DNA of 64,000 nt from Candidatus Azobacteroides pseudotrichonymphae genomovar. CFP2. Lineage in GTDB: Bacteria; Bacteroidota; Bacteroidia; Bacteroidales; Azobacteroidaceae. Numbering within the stretch: the stretch's first letter is position 1; every line of letters starts with the position of its first letter. The notes under the pieces were generated by a model, which saw only the letters and a program-made list of their open reading frames with translations, did not search any database and was not told where the DNA came from. Location of the stretch: contig NC_011565.1 of NCBI RefSeq assembly GCF_000010645.1, positions 124,001 to 188,000 on the forward strand. Direction: 5' to 3'. A program made the translations under genes and the position numbers. Positions 56,988 to 64,000 of this stretch are shown here, in pieces.

Positions 56988-57601
56988 AGTCCTTTAACCG
57001 CTTGTTTTCTCCAAAAAATATATCCAAAAATGGCAAAAACAGTATAAACAACATACAAAAAAGCACTTGGATACATCTCTTTGTAAAGATACAATATGAC
57101 GCTACAAACATCAGAAATTATCCATAATAACCAAGACTCTACAATTTTTCTTACAGTCATCCATATAATAACGACGCTCAATGTAGTAATAAATGTTTCC
57201 AATACAGAAAAAAACGATATCCTACCTATTATAAATAGGATAAAGAAAAAGACTATCACCCCACTAGCAATTCCAACTGGAATTAGCTTCAGTAACATTT
57301 TTTTTGTTATCAAACAAAATGAGTGATCCTGGTTGTTTTTGGTTTTAATAAATTTCCAACAATACAATCCATAAAACGACATGACAGCATTATAAAAACA
57401 TAACCCTGCCAAAGCATATAATTCTTTAGTAAAATTGATATAAACATAAAAAAGAGAACTAATGATACTGATAATCCAAACCGTCCATTTACACATAATC
57501 CCCAAATAAAGCGTAACGAGTGTAAGAACAACACCCACTAACTCTACCCAATTCTCGATAAACCACAAAACAATACCCCAGTTTATGATTTCATAAATCA
57601 T
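56984..57601 (-). CDS. pnuT: PnuC-family transporter, probable thiamine transporter
   Basis: This 205-residue membrane protein belongs to the PnuC family of vitamin-precursor facilitators, with about seven membrane segments. The family tryptophan-rich ending (WLLWIISDVCSVILYLYKEMYP) is visible. Pairing with thiN by a 4-base overlap points to thiamine (PnuT) rather than nicotinamide riboside as substrate; this is inference from context. In Bacteroides the operon also has a TonB receptor and a TPP riboswitch; neither is seen here. A -7 element lies about 60 bases upstream. Confidence 0.85.
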   Translation of the reverse strand: MIYEIINWGIVLWFIENWVELVGVVLTLVTLYLGIMCKWTVWIISIISSLFYVYINFTKELYALAGLCFYNAVMSFYGLYCWKFIKTKNNQDHSFCLITKKMLLKLIPVGIASGVIVFFFILFIIGRISFFSVLETFITTLSVVIIWMTVRKIVESWLLWIISDVCSVILYLYKEMYPSAFLYVVYTVFAIFGYIFWRKQAVKGL

Positions 57602-57663
57602 AGTTTAAGTTGGCTACAATTATTTATTAATTGAATTGACTAATTAAAGAATCACGAACTCGA

Positions 57664-57671
57664 CAAAAGTA
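57664..57671 (-). promoter_or_regulatory. Candidate -7 promoter element for pnuT-thiN
   Basis: On the minus strand this reads TACTTTTG, an exact TAnnTTTG match. The resulting leader of about 57 bases is too short for a TPP riboswitch. Confidence 0.45.
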
Positions 57672-57858
57672 TACTTTTTTTGTAAAAATTATGAAATAAA
57701 AACAATAAATACCTCCTTTGTTGATATTTACAACTATTGCTAATCACGATTTTTTTGATATTTTTTTTGAAAATATTGTATTTCTATTTACATTCCGGCA
57801 AAAAGTTGGCGATCACTACGAATCTAATAATTAATAATTAATTAAAATCAAAAAAGTC

Positions 57859-58269
57859 ATGAAAAAACTTAAATTATTGCTTATATTATTCCTAATTTTG
57901 TTCGCTATAAAAGGGGTTAGTCAAAGTGGAAAAGAAAGTGTAAGAGCAGAAATTACTGATAATATCAGTAAGTCTGGAGAATTAAAAATTGGTGAATATC
58001 AAAATTGTCCTTGCCAAAAAAGCTTTGACTTTTTTATGGAAACAGCTTATAAAAACTTGAATAAATACGATCCTTACTGGATTGCAAAGCCCGTTGGTAT
58101 TGAAGATGCTCTTAAAACAATCTTACCAATTTTGCTAGCGAATGCTGACTGGGTTACAAAGCCAGTCGGCATTGAGAGTGTCCTTAAAACAATCTTCATT
58201 AAAGGGAGGCTTGACAAGGAAAGTATAGCGGAAAATGACCTCATATGGACATTAAAATACAAAAAATAA
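57859..58269 (+). CDS. Small secreted protein with an internal 24-residue repeat
   Basis: I do not recognise this 136-residue protein. A signal peptide (MKKLKLLLILFLILFAIKG, cleavage likely after VSQS or nearby) is followed by a charged stretch, a CPC motif (about residues 54-56), then two copies of a unit with core WIAKPVGIEDALKTI (about residues 74-88) and WVTKPVGIESVLKTI (about 98-112). The period is 72 bases. Within the shared PVGIE the codons differ at third positions while the residues do not, which suggests the amino-acid sequence is under selection. It stands alone, divergent from pnuT. It could be a lineage-specific exported or host-directed protein. Confidence 0.75.
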   Translation: MKKLKLLLILFLILFAIKGVSQSGKESVRAEITDNISKSGELKIGEYQNCPCQKSFDFFMETAYKNLNKYDPYWIAKPVGIEDALKTILPILLANADWVTKPVGIESVLKTIFIKGRLDKESIAENDLIWTLKYKK

Positions 58270-58369
58270 AAAATATCCAGATCCCGATTCTAATTAAATT
58301 TCTGTTAATTTTATTTTATACTGCGATGGGGTTCCTATCACGGTGTATATATAAGATACATATCTAACA

Positions 58370-58660
58370 ATGGAAGACGACAAAAGAGAAAAATCGCAAG
58401 GCGAAGTCAAAAAAGAAGGTGGTAAAGAGAAAGTAATCTTGATTCCTGCAAGACTTTTCGATATCATAAAAGAATTGTGCAAAGATGACAACAAGATGAC
58501 ACAAGCAAAAATTATTCAAATTCTCTATGCCTATTTTGATTTGGGATGGTTCTTTGATATCCTGAAAATTCTTGAAAAAGAAGGGTCTGTATCATTCAAC
58601 TTCTCACAAAAAGAAATTGCAGAAACATTAGAGAAAGAGTTCATGTTAATAAAAAACTAA
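58370..58660 (+). CDS. Unrecognised 96-residue soluble protein
   Basis: The ATG at 58370 starts a very charged, Lys/Glu-rich N-terminus (about residues 1-22), followed by VILIPARLFDIIKELCKDD and helical, hydrophobic-patterned segments (MTQAKIIQILYAYFDLGWFFDILKIL) and a terminal SQKEIAETLEKEFMLIKN. The C-terminal part has the look of a small helical or winged-helix domain, but I cannot match a family. There is no signal peptide. It lies 100 bases after the secreted repeat protein, on the same strand, and may be co-transcribed. It could be a lineage-specific gene or a fragment. Confidence 0.55.
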   Translation: MEDDKREKSQGEVKKEGGKEKVILIPARLFDIIKELCKDDNKMTQAKIIQILYAYFDLGWFFDILKILEKEGSVSFNFSQKEIAETLEKEFMLIKN

Positions 58661-59247
58661 GTAAAAAATGGTCCGATAAACGCTATAATGATAAAAATCA
58701 AGATGCGAGTAAGTTCCAATTTTTTCAGTCAAGCATTTTTTAAAAAAATGGAAATCCGCGGTATATATATTATTGCGAGGATGTTCGTAACATCAGAAAA
58801 TTACGATAGTATAAGGTTCTAAATTATTCTGAATCAGGATATTTTGAATAAAATCAATTATATATGTTGCATTTGCTATGTTAAATAAACATAGGTGCTT
58901 CATGAGCTGTTCAGTGTTCATGGTGTCAAATAATGCTAAGGTTAGTCAAAAACCTTGCACTCTCCGATGGCTCAATCAAATATGACAAGTTTTTACTTGG
59001 CTTTTAAAGCCTTTACTAAAAACTCATAGGGAAGAGGGAAGGAAGAAAGGAATAATGGTATGCCTTCCTCGACCCAATCTGTACATATTTTTCGCATCTC
59101 TCGCTCCGCAGTCCCCATGAACAAACGATAACCTCTATGTAGGTGTGTGAAATATCCTTATAGGATTTCTTCTTTTACCGTACGTAATTTAACTCAGGAT
59201 AATAAATAAATTCAAAACATCTTTGCAAATATTCTAATAACATTACC
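58661..59247. other. Gene-free stretch between the 96-residue protein gene and truA
   Basis: No coding frame is credible in these 587 bases. The part from 58876 to 59070 is unusually rich in perfect hairpins (listed separately); a GATGTT/AACATC stem also lies near 58782-58796. Confidence 0.6.
58876..59070 (+). ncRNA. Candidate structured RNA: chain of hairpins upstream of truA
   Basis: Four to five stems follow one another: CTATGTT/AACATAG (58876-58894); GC-AAGGTT/AACCTT-GC with one bulge (58935-58958); GTTTTTA/TAAAAAC enclosing GGCTT/AAGCC (58989-59023); and GAGGGAAGG pairing with CCTTCCTC (59034-59070, one bulge). I cannot match tmRNA, RNase P, SRP or 6S RNA. It could be an unrecognised RNA, a leader, or chance in AT-rich DNA; the strand is unproven. 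Confidence 0.3.
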
Positions 59248-59997
59248 GTGAATCGTTATTTTATTTATCTTGCTTACAATGGTAGAAATTATTGTGGTTG
59301 GCAAATACAACCTAACGGCATAACTGTGCAACAAAGGATTCAACAATGTTTGAGTATTTTGTTGCGTAAATCTGTCACTATTATTGGAGCAGGACGAACA
59401 GATGCAGGAGTTCATGCCAATTTAATGACAGCTCATTTTGATTGGGAAGAGATATTGTCTACAACTAGCCTAACTAAACGATTAAACGGAATCCTTCCTT
59501 GTGATATTCTTATTTATAAAATTATTCCAGTCAAAAAGAATGCTCATGCTCGTTTTGATGCTATTTCTCGGAAATATAAATATTATATCACTTATCAAAA
59601 AAATCCATTTCGTAATGAACAACTTTTCAGATTAAAACAACCATTGAATAAACATTTGATGAATGAAGCATCTAATATTCTATCGGAATATTCCGATTTT
59701 ACAAGTTTTTGCAAACTACATTCTAATACTAGGACCAATGTTTGTCGAATAAGTAAAGCTGAATGGAACACAGTACAGGGCATAGATATTTTTACAATAA
59801 AAGCAGACCGTTTCCTCCGAAATATGGTACGCTCCATCGTAGGAACAATGATTGATATAGGGAAAAATAAGCTATCTATAACGGATTTTAGAAAAATTAT
59901 TGAAAGTAAAAATCACATTATGCTGAAATCTTCTGTTCCTGCTCATGCATTGTTCCTGACCGATATTGAATACCCTAACTGGATTTTTAAAAATTAA
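59248..59997 (+). CDS. truA: tRNA pseudouridine(38-40) synthase TruA
   Basis: TruA modifies uridines 38-40 of tRNA anticodon arms. The 249 residues show YNGRNYCGWQIQPNGITVQ, the catalytic aspartate in GAGRTDAGVHA (about residue 52), ARFDAISRKYKYYI and DRFLRNMVRSIVGTMIDIG. The start is GTG at 59248; the N-terminus MNRYFIYLAYNG fits the family. DUF3256 follows after 8 bases, an order I recall from Bacteroides. A 7-of-8 match to the -7 octamer (CATCTTTG) lies at 59218-59225. Confidence 0.95.
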   Translation: MNRYFIYLAYNGRNYCGWQIQPNGITVQQRIQQCLSILLRKSVTIIGAGRTDAGVHANLMTAHFDWEEILSTTSLTKRLNGILPCDILIYKIIPVKKNAHARFDAISRKYKYYITYQKNPFRNEQLFRLKQPLNKHLMNEASNILSEYSDFTSFCKLHSNTRTNVCRISKAEWNTVQGIDIFTIKADRFLRNMVRSIVGTMIDIGKNKLSITDFRKIIESKNHIMLKSSVPAHALFLTDIEYPNWIFKN

Positions 59998-60005
59998 AAT
60001 TTCAG

Positions 60006-60623
60006 ATGAAAAAAAAATATATTCGGAAAATATTATTGGGAATAATCAGTTTACTAACAACAGTATCCTTGCACTCTGAAACGGTTAAAGATGTTTTTTT
60101 ATCTATGCCCGAATCTATGCTTTTGTCCCTGAATTCTTCCAATCGGAAGGATTTAGTAGATTTGTACGATGCTCATACACAATCTGTTATATTGAATGCT
60201 TTTAAAGATACAGTTATTTTAGAAAATCTAACAAAAAATTATCTTTTGTTGAAGATGAACAATTATTCTTTGCAATTAATTGTTCTTCCAATGATTAATG
60301 ATTCAAAACTTTATTGTATTATCCATACTATTTGTAATTCAGTGTGTGATAGTCGTATTGAATTTTATTCTATTTCATGGAAACAATTGCAAGCAAGCTT
60401 ATTCATTACTCCAGTTGCTGAGCCTTATTTCATTGATAGAAATTCAGATAATATTACTCTGGATATTTCTTTTATCCAATTTACATATGATCCTGAAACT
60501 TTATTATTACAACAGTTTTACAACACGCCAGAATGTATGAGTGTAGAAAATCGACAAAAAATACAGCCTTTTATTAGAAAAAAAGTTAAAACATATAAAT
60601 GGAATGGTATCCGATTTGAATAA
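60006..60623 (+). CDS. DUF3256 family exported protein
   Basis: This 205-residue protein has a signal peptide (about residues 1-24, with LLGIISLLTTVSLHSE) and a beta-rich body. The pattern VFLSMPESMLLSLNSSNRKDLVDL near the start, CIIHTICNSVCDSRIEFYS mid-protein and IQPFIRKKVKTYKWNGIRFE at the end match the Bacteroidales DUF3256 family. The role is unknown; it is probably periplasmic. It is 8 bases after truA and is followed by a candidate terminator. Confidence 0.85.
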   Translation: MKKKYIRKILLGIISLLTTVSLHSETVKDVFLSMPESMLLSLNSSNRKDLVDLYDAHTQSVILNAFKDTVILENLTKNYLLLKMNNYSLQLIVLPMINDSKLYCIIHTICNSVCDSRIEFYSISWKQLQASLFITPVAEPYFIDRNSDNITLDISFIQFTYDPETLLLQQFYNTPECMSVENRQKIQPFIRKKVKTYKWNGIRFE

Positions 60624-60677
60624 ACACATATCTCTTTGGTGTTGATTACCAATCAGCAAAAATAAAACTTCATTAGG

Positions 60678-60709
60678 ATGAGAAGGTATATCCAACAAAT
60701 TCTTCTCAT
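60678..60709 (+). terminator. Candidate terminator of the truA-DUF3256 transcript
   Basis: ATGAGAAG and CTTCTCAT (8 bp, perfect) enclose a 16-base loop, 55 bases after the DUF3256 stop. No long T-run follows. Confidence 0.45.
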
Positions 60710-60737
60710 TGTAACCTTACTCTTATTGTAACCTTAA

Positions 60738-60758
60738 TAGGTTCGTAATTTGAACCTA
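60738..60758. repeat. 7-bp inverted repeat downstream of DUF3256
   Basis: TAGGTTC and GAACCTA (perfect) enclose a 7-base loop, shortly after the candidate terminator. It may be a second terminator stem. Confidence 0.45.
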
Positions 60759-61024
60759 ATAGCTCTTCTAATCATTAGAAATATTTCTATATCATAAACT
60801 CCTTATTCAGAACATTTATTCTTTTGTAATTTTAAGAAAAACAAGTCTTTTATATTTGAAATCTCTTTGTATAAATTTATTCATATTAAACATTATTAGA
60901 TCTCTTTTGTAATATTTTTGCTACATACTGACTTTATCTGATAAATTTAAAATTCCGATTTTATTCTTCATAAATAAATCGAAGCTTATCCTGTGTTATT
61001 TATTTTATATGTTCAGAAGTATGA

Positions 61025-61050
61025 AATGAATGAATGAATGAATGAATGAA
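61025..61050. repeat. AATG tetranucleotide tandem repeat
   Basis: Six perfect copies of AATG plus AA lie in the gene-free region. No reading frame is associated. Confidence 0.95.
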
Positions 61051-62164
61051 AATCTTGTATTAAGACTTTTCTCCAGTTCTTATAATTTAGTGCCTTTCTT
61101 TATAGTTATTTAAACCCCAAATTGGAAATGTAGAATACTCACATTGGCTATTTCATTTTTTTATATAAATAAAATAGTAAGGGATAAAGATTATTAATTA
61201 TGAGTGAGTCAAATCAATTAATATGTATTTGGTATGCTAGATATAGTGAATGTAAAAGAATTAATGAGGAGAATAAGATTAAAGAACAGGGTTAAACTAG
61301 TTAAAAAGAGATTAAGAAGATGAGAAAAAAGACAGGTATTTAATAACGATTAAATATTTGAAGATATAGGATATAATAAACAAAACGAGTGTAATGAAAT
61401 ATTTGAAGTTTACAATGCATTTATAAACGGAAGACTTCAACTAGCATAGTAATCAATTATACAATTTTTTACAAACCAGAAGTTTATCGGTTAATACTAT
61501 TAATTGATTGTAATTTGATAATTACACTTTTCCTTAAAAGATAAAGAGTAGAAATTTTTATTGCTGTATGGATTAGAAATGGATATCAGAGATATATAAT
61601 AGTTTATTAGACAATCAGTATTCTAACATAATAGATTATAAAAGAATAATCTATGTCTAATGTATAAAATAATAACTACGTTATACAGTTTATACAAGAG
61701 AGAACCTGTTGAGTAAAAACCAATATACAAGCTAATTGTTCTGATATTTTACCAAAACATATCTATATTCTATATTCAAATGTCAAAGTAGAAAAACTTG
61801 CTAAAAGCTTATAGTTGTCTTTTTTAATCACTCAAGAAAATAGTTTATTAATCCTAAAAACGTCAGAAATAAGTAAAGAACTGTCAACATGACTCAAAAA
61901 ATAAAAATCATTTCGTTGCAAGATATAATTATAAATTTTTCGCTACTATCCATTTGTAAAAGCTGAAATAAGTAAAAATAATGTACTGCATGGTTGGTAA
62001 AAATTAGTGATAATTTTTCTTAGTATTTCAAATACTACAACTAGGAACACCTAATATTTAAGTAAATCCACTTGAAGTATTTATCTTTTCCTTGCCCGTA
62101 TATAGTCATACCTTTCTGTAGAAAAACAAGTATTGCATTATAGAACAAAGCATCCATTGATGGA

Positions 62165-62735
62165 TTAAAGATGTTTCTTATAAAATGCATTGGATTTTTT
62201 ATTAAAATCAGTCATAAAACCAGTCCGGATGTAATGTAGTGACTCAAGTGTACGTACAAGGGACGTATCAACAACAAATACTTGTCCATCTTTTTTAGCA
62301 AACACTTAATAGTTTATCGTTTGACAAAAAATATTTTCCATATGCACTTCGTAATCAGCAATTGTTTTGGTCTGATAGGTTTAAAGCACCTGATCCTATG
62401 GCGTAAAGTTAATTCGTCCACTATAACATTCTTTTTCCTAAATTATCAAAAGTTATCAGTTGTAAAATGTAAACTGGCAATCGGTCAGCAACTGAACCTT
62501 TGACATGAGCATAAAAATTGGTTAGTATGTTTTCCTATCTTGTTCTTTTCCTATCTTCCTTAAAATAAGGAAGCCAAAGTAAATGTCTACAGTATTCCAA
62601 AATATCGTTGAAAGTCAGATTTGGATCATTCCATACAAATTTCATTAAATATCCTTTGAATATTTGTTCTATTTTTTGTATTGTTAAAATTGTATCATTG
62701 TTTAAATGATTATAATCAATTTGCCATCTTTTCAC
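62165..62735 (-). pseudogene. Possible remnant of a decayed gene
   Basis: Two minus-strand open stretches lie in the same region: 62535-62735 (begins MKRWQIDYNHLNNDTILTIQ, has IEQIFKGYLMKFVWNDPNLT) and 62165-62305 (has KKDGQVFVVDTSLVRTLES and YIRTGFMTDFNKKS). Between them are several stops. The residue patterns look protein-like, but no family is recognised and the interpretation is tentative. Confidence 0.3.
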
Positions 62736-63393
62736 CGTTTAGCATTTCTTATCAAGCAAATCCAAATGCATAAGTATCTTTGATACTAAAAGCTAAAGTG
62801 TAATTTTTTGGAATTTTCGGTTCAGAACAAAAAAATCAATAACTGTATTTGTATTTTTTCAGAATACTAAACTGATTTATATAACTTGCGTATCATTGAA
62901 AACAAATAAACCATTAGCTGGAATGGAATAAAATTGATATAACAATTAAAATCATTATATCAACAGTCAACTGAATTGCAAGTTGTCGAAAATCAAAGGA
63001 ATACTCTTCTTCGAAGAGTATCAAATATAAAATAAGGTTGAAAAAAGTCAAAAAGCACTTTCTTTAATTAAAGGTATATTAAACAGATGAACCCTTTCAT
63101 CAAACAAGTAGGAATATCTATTTCTTAAAATTAACCTTTCTTCTTTTTTTAATCCTGCCCAACTTCTGTGCCTGAAGAATAATTAAAAATCACGTCAGAC
63201 TCCCACGTCTAACTTTTCCAGACTTCGAAACATGGACTCTTCTATTACAAACGGAAACTGTGCAAACTCAGGCCTCCTAGGGACGATGCCGATTTAATCT
63301 CCATCGGTGTTCCCTTCCTTCTTATAACGAATATTGAACGCTTCTCTTAAGAATACCTCCTCATTTACCCATATTTACCTACTATGCTAGTAG

Positions 63394-63447
63394 TAGAAAC
63401 TAACAACCTAATAGTTAAATTTGTTTAATTAAGGCTATTAGTTTCTA
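63394..63447 (-). terminator. Candidate terminator of the lon-panD transcript
   Basis: TAGAAACTAA and TTAGTTTCTA (10 bp, perfect) enclose a 34-base loop that itself holds TTAAA/TTTAA. It begins 2 bases after the panD stop on the minus strand. Confidence 0.45.
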
Positions 63448-63449
63448 TA

Positions 63450-63776
63450 TTAAAAAAAGACAACAGTCGGCTTAAATTGTTTCGCTTCTTCAAAATCCAT
63501 TAAGGCATAAGAAATAACAATAATAATATCACCAGGCTGGCCTTTTCGTGCTGCTGCTCCATTCAAACAAACCATACCCGAACCTCGTTTCCCTTTAATA
63601 ACATAGGTTTCTAGCCTTTCACCGTTATTATTATTGACAACTTGCACTTTTTCTCCTTCAATAAGATTGGAAGCATCCATTAAATCTTCATCAATAGAAA
63701 TACTACCTATATAATTTAGATTTGTTTCTGTTATTCTAAGTCTATGTAATTTCGATTTTAGAATCTGAATTAACAT
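63450..63776 (-). CDS. panD: Aspartate 1-decarboxylase
   Basis: PanD makes beta-alanine for pantothenate, upstream of the CoaD encoded at 1.1-1.5 kb. From the ATG at 63776 it has 108 residues; the longer frame to 63851 adds a non-conserved leader and would overlap lon. The self-cleavage site is Gly-Ser in [14 protein letters not shown] (about residues 23-25), which gives the pyruvoyl group. [24 protein letters not shown] and [10 protein letters not shown] are conserved. The protein ends at FKPTVVFF, a little shorter than usual, trimming the C-terminal tail only. Confidence 0.95.
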   Translation of the reverse strand: MLIQILKSKLHRLRITETNLNYIGSISIDEDLMDASNLIEGEKVQVVNNNNGERLETYVIKGKRGSGMVCLNGAAARKGQPGDIIIVISYALMDFEEAKQFKPTVVFF

Positions 63777-63834
63777 ACTATTATTGTAAATAATGTAAAA
63801 TAAGGGTACGAATGTAAGAAAATTTAGATAGAAC

Positions 63835-64000
63835 TTAGAACAGTAATGCAATATCTAAAACTTCTCGTATATCATTTACATAATGAAATACCAGCCCTGT
63901 TAGGTAGATATCATTGATCTCTTCCACATGTTTTTGGTTTTCTTTACTCAAAACAATTTCTTTGATGCCAGCACGTTTGGCCGCCAATATTTTTTCCTTT
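63835..64000 (-). CDS. lon: ATP-dependent protease Lon, C-terminal end (partial)
   Basis: The last 55 codons before the TAA at 63835-63837 read [20 protein letters not shown] and [20 protein letters not shown], the end of the Lon protease domain just after its catalytic lysine (the AAKRAGI region follows the GGIKEKxLAA motif). The gene continues beyond the window. panD begins 58 bases downstream on the same strand. Confidence 0.9.
   Translation of the reverse strand, partial: KEKILAAKRAGIKEIVLSKENQKHVEEINDIYLTGLVFHYVNDIREVLDIALLF

Larger units (their letters stand above)
60624..63449. other. Gene-free region of 2.8 kb
   Basis: This is the longest empty stretch. It holds a candidate terminator (60678-60709), a tandem pair of ATTGTAACCTTA units (about 60708-60735), a 7-bp stem at 60738-60758, an AATG array (61025-61050) and an inverted repeat near panD. 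Weak coding traces occur on the minus strand: a 66-codon frame at 62535-62735 and a 46-codon frame at 62165-62305 (containing VDTSLVRTLESLHYIRTGF). They may be remnants of one decayed gene; I cannot name it. No transposase, rRNA or tRNA is seen. Confidence 0.6.

Noticed and set aside
56806..57111. 101-codon minus-strand frame over thiN and pnuT
   Set aside because: It lies in the wrong frame across two well-supported genes.
57602..57858. Search for a TPP riboswitch in the pnuT leader
   Set aside because: No conserved THI-box segments were seen on the minus strand; reported as an absence instead.
62282..62503. 73-codon plus-strand frame in the 2.8-kb desert
   Set aside because: No recognisable motif; it partly overlaps the more protein-like minus-strand traces.
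60624..63449. Possible insertion sequence in the gene desert
   Set aside because: No transposase frame, terminal inverted repeats or target duplication could be seen.

Overview
The window is one contiguous stretch of a low-GC bacterial chromosome from the Bacteroidales. The lineage call rests on family-specific genes and gene order: DUF4295, DUF4293 and DUF3256 proteins, a FeoA-FeoB fusion, a SecD-SecF fusion, a Bacteroidales-type omega subunit, the order rpmB-rpmG-DUF4295-ftsY, the order PASTA protein-rluD-ddl-acyltransferase, a bamD-rpoZ-DUF4293-fecCD block, and several copies of the Bacteroidetes -7 promoter octamer TAnnTTTG. Signs of reduction (long gene-free stretches, decayed genes, proteins missing whole domains, slippage-prone tandem repeats, almost no mobile DNA) suggest an intracellular symbiont. 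The reduced Bacteroidales symbionts of termite-gut protists (Candidatus Azobacteroides and relatives) fit best, but that is inference from general character; no sequence search was possible.

Layout. 1-6.3 kb (minus strand): C-terminal processing protease (cut by the window edge), coaD, a 3-hydroxyacyl-CoA dehydrogenase homologue, pta, exonuclease III and speA. 6.4-15.3 kb (plus): ispD, recG, rpmH, then a tight PASTA-rluD-ddl-acyltransferase-nadE run. 15.4-22.4 kb (minus): M23/LysM peptidase, ndk, dusB-alr, ftsY, DUF4295, rpmG, rpmB, ispH. 22.5-27.3 kb (plus): der, RNase H, and a strikingly degenerate priA. 27.7-40.2 kb (mostly minus): pth-rplY, atpD-atpC, ispE (plus) overlapping def, ruvX, Lrp, FKBP, feoB, ruvC, rpoN. 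40.3 kb: recQ (plus). 43.2-48.4 kb (minus): metA and a clpC-htpG chaperone pair in which ClpC has lost its N-domain. 48.6-56.3 kb (plus): bamD, rpoZ, DUF4293, an orphan FecCD permease, tRNA-Cys, decayed genes and secDF. 56.3-57.6 kb (minus): thiN and its PnuC-type transporter. 57.9-60.6 kb (plus): two unrecognised small proteins, a hairpin-rich gene-free stretch, truA and DUF3256. 60.6-63.4 kb is almost empty. The window ends with panD and the tail of lon (minus).

Taken together the genes keep translation (L34, L33, L28, L25, pth, def, truA, dusB, rluD, der), secretion and outer-membrane assembly (ftsY, secDF, bamD), peptidoglycan precursor supply (alr, ddl), isoprenoids (ispD, ispE, ispH), cofactors (coaD, panD, nadE, thiN), methionine and polyamine synthesis (metA, speA), iron uptake (feoB) and recombination (recG, recQ, ruvC). 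The most informative anomalies are losses inside retained genes: PriA without an intact Walker A motif, motif VI or winged-helix region; ClpC without its adaptor domain; BamD without its lipidation cysteine; and an atpD-atpC pair not followed by the other ATP synthase genes. The most novel-looking items are a small secreted protein with a synonymously diverged internal repeat (57.9 kb) and the chain of hairpins near 59 kb.
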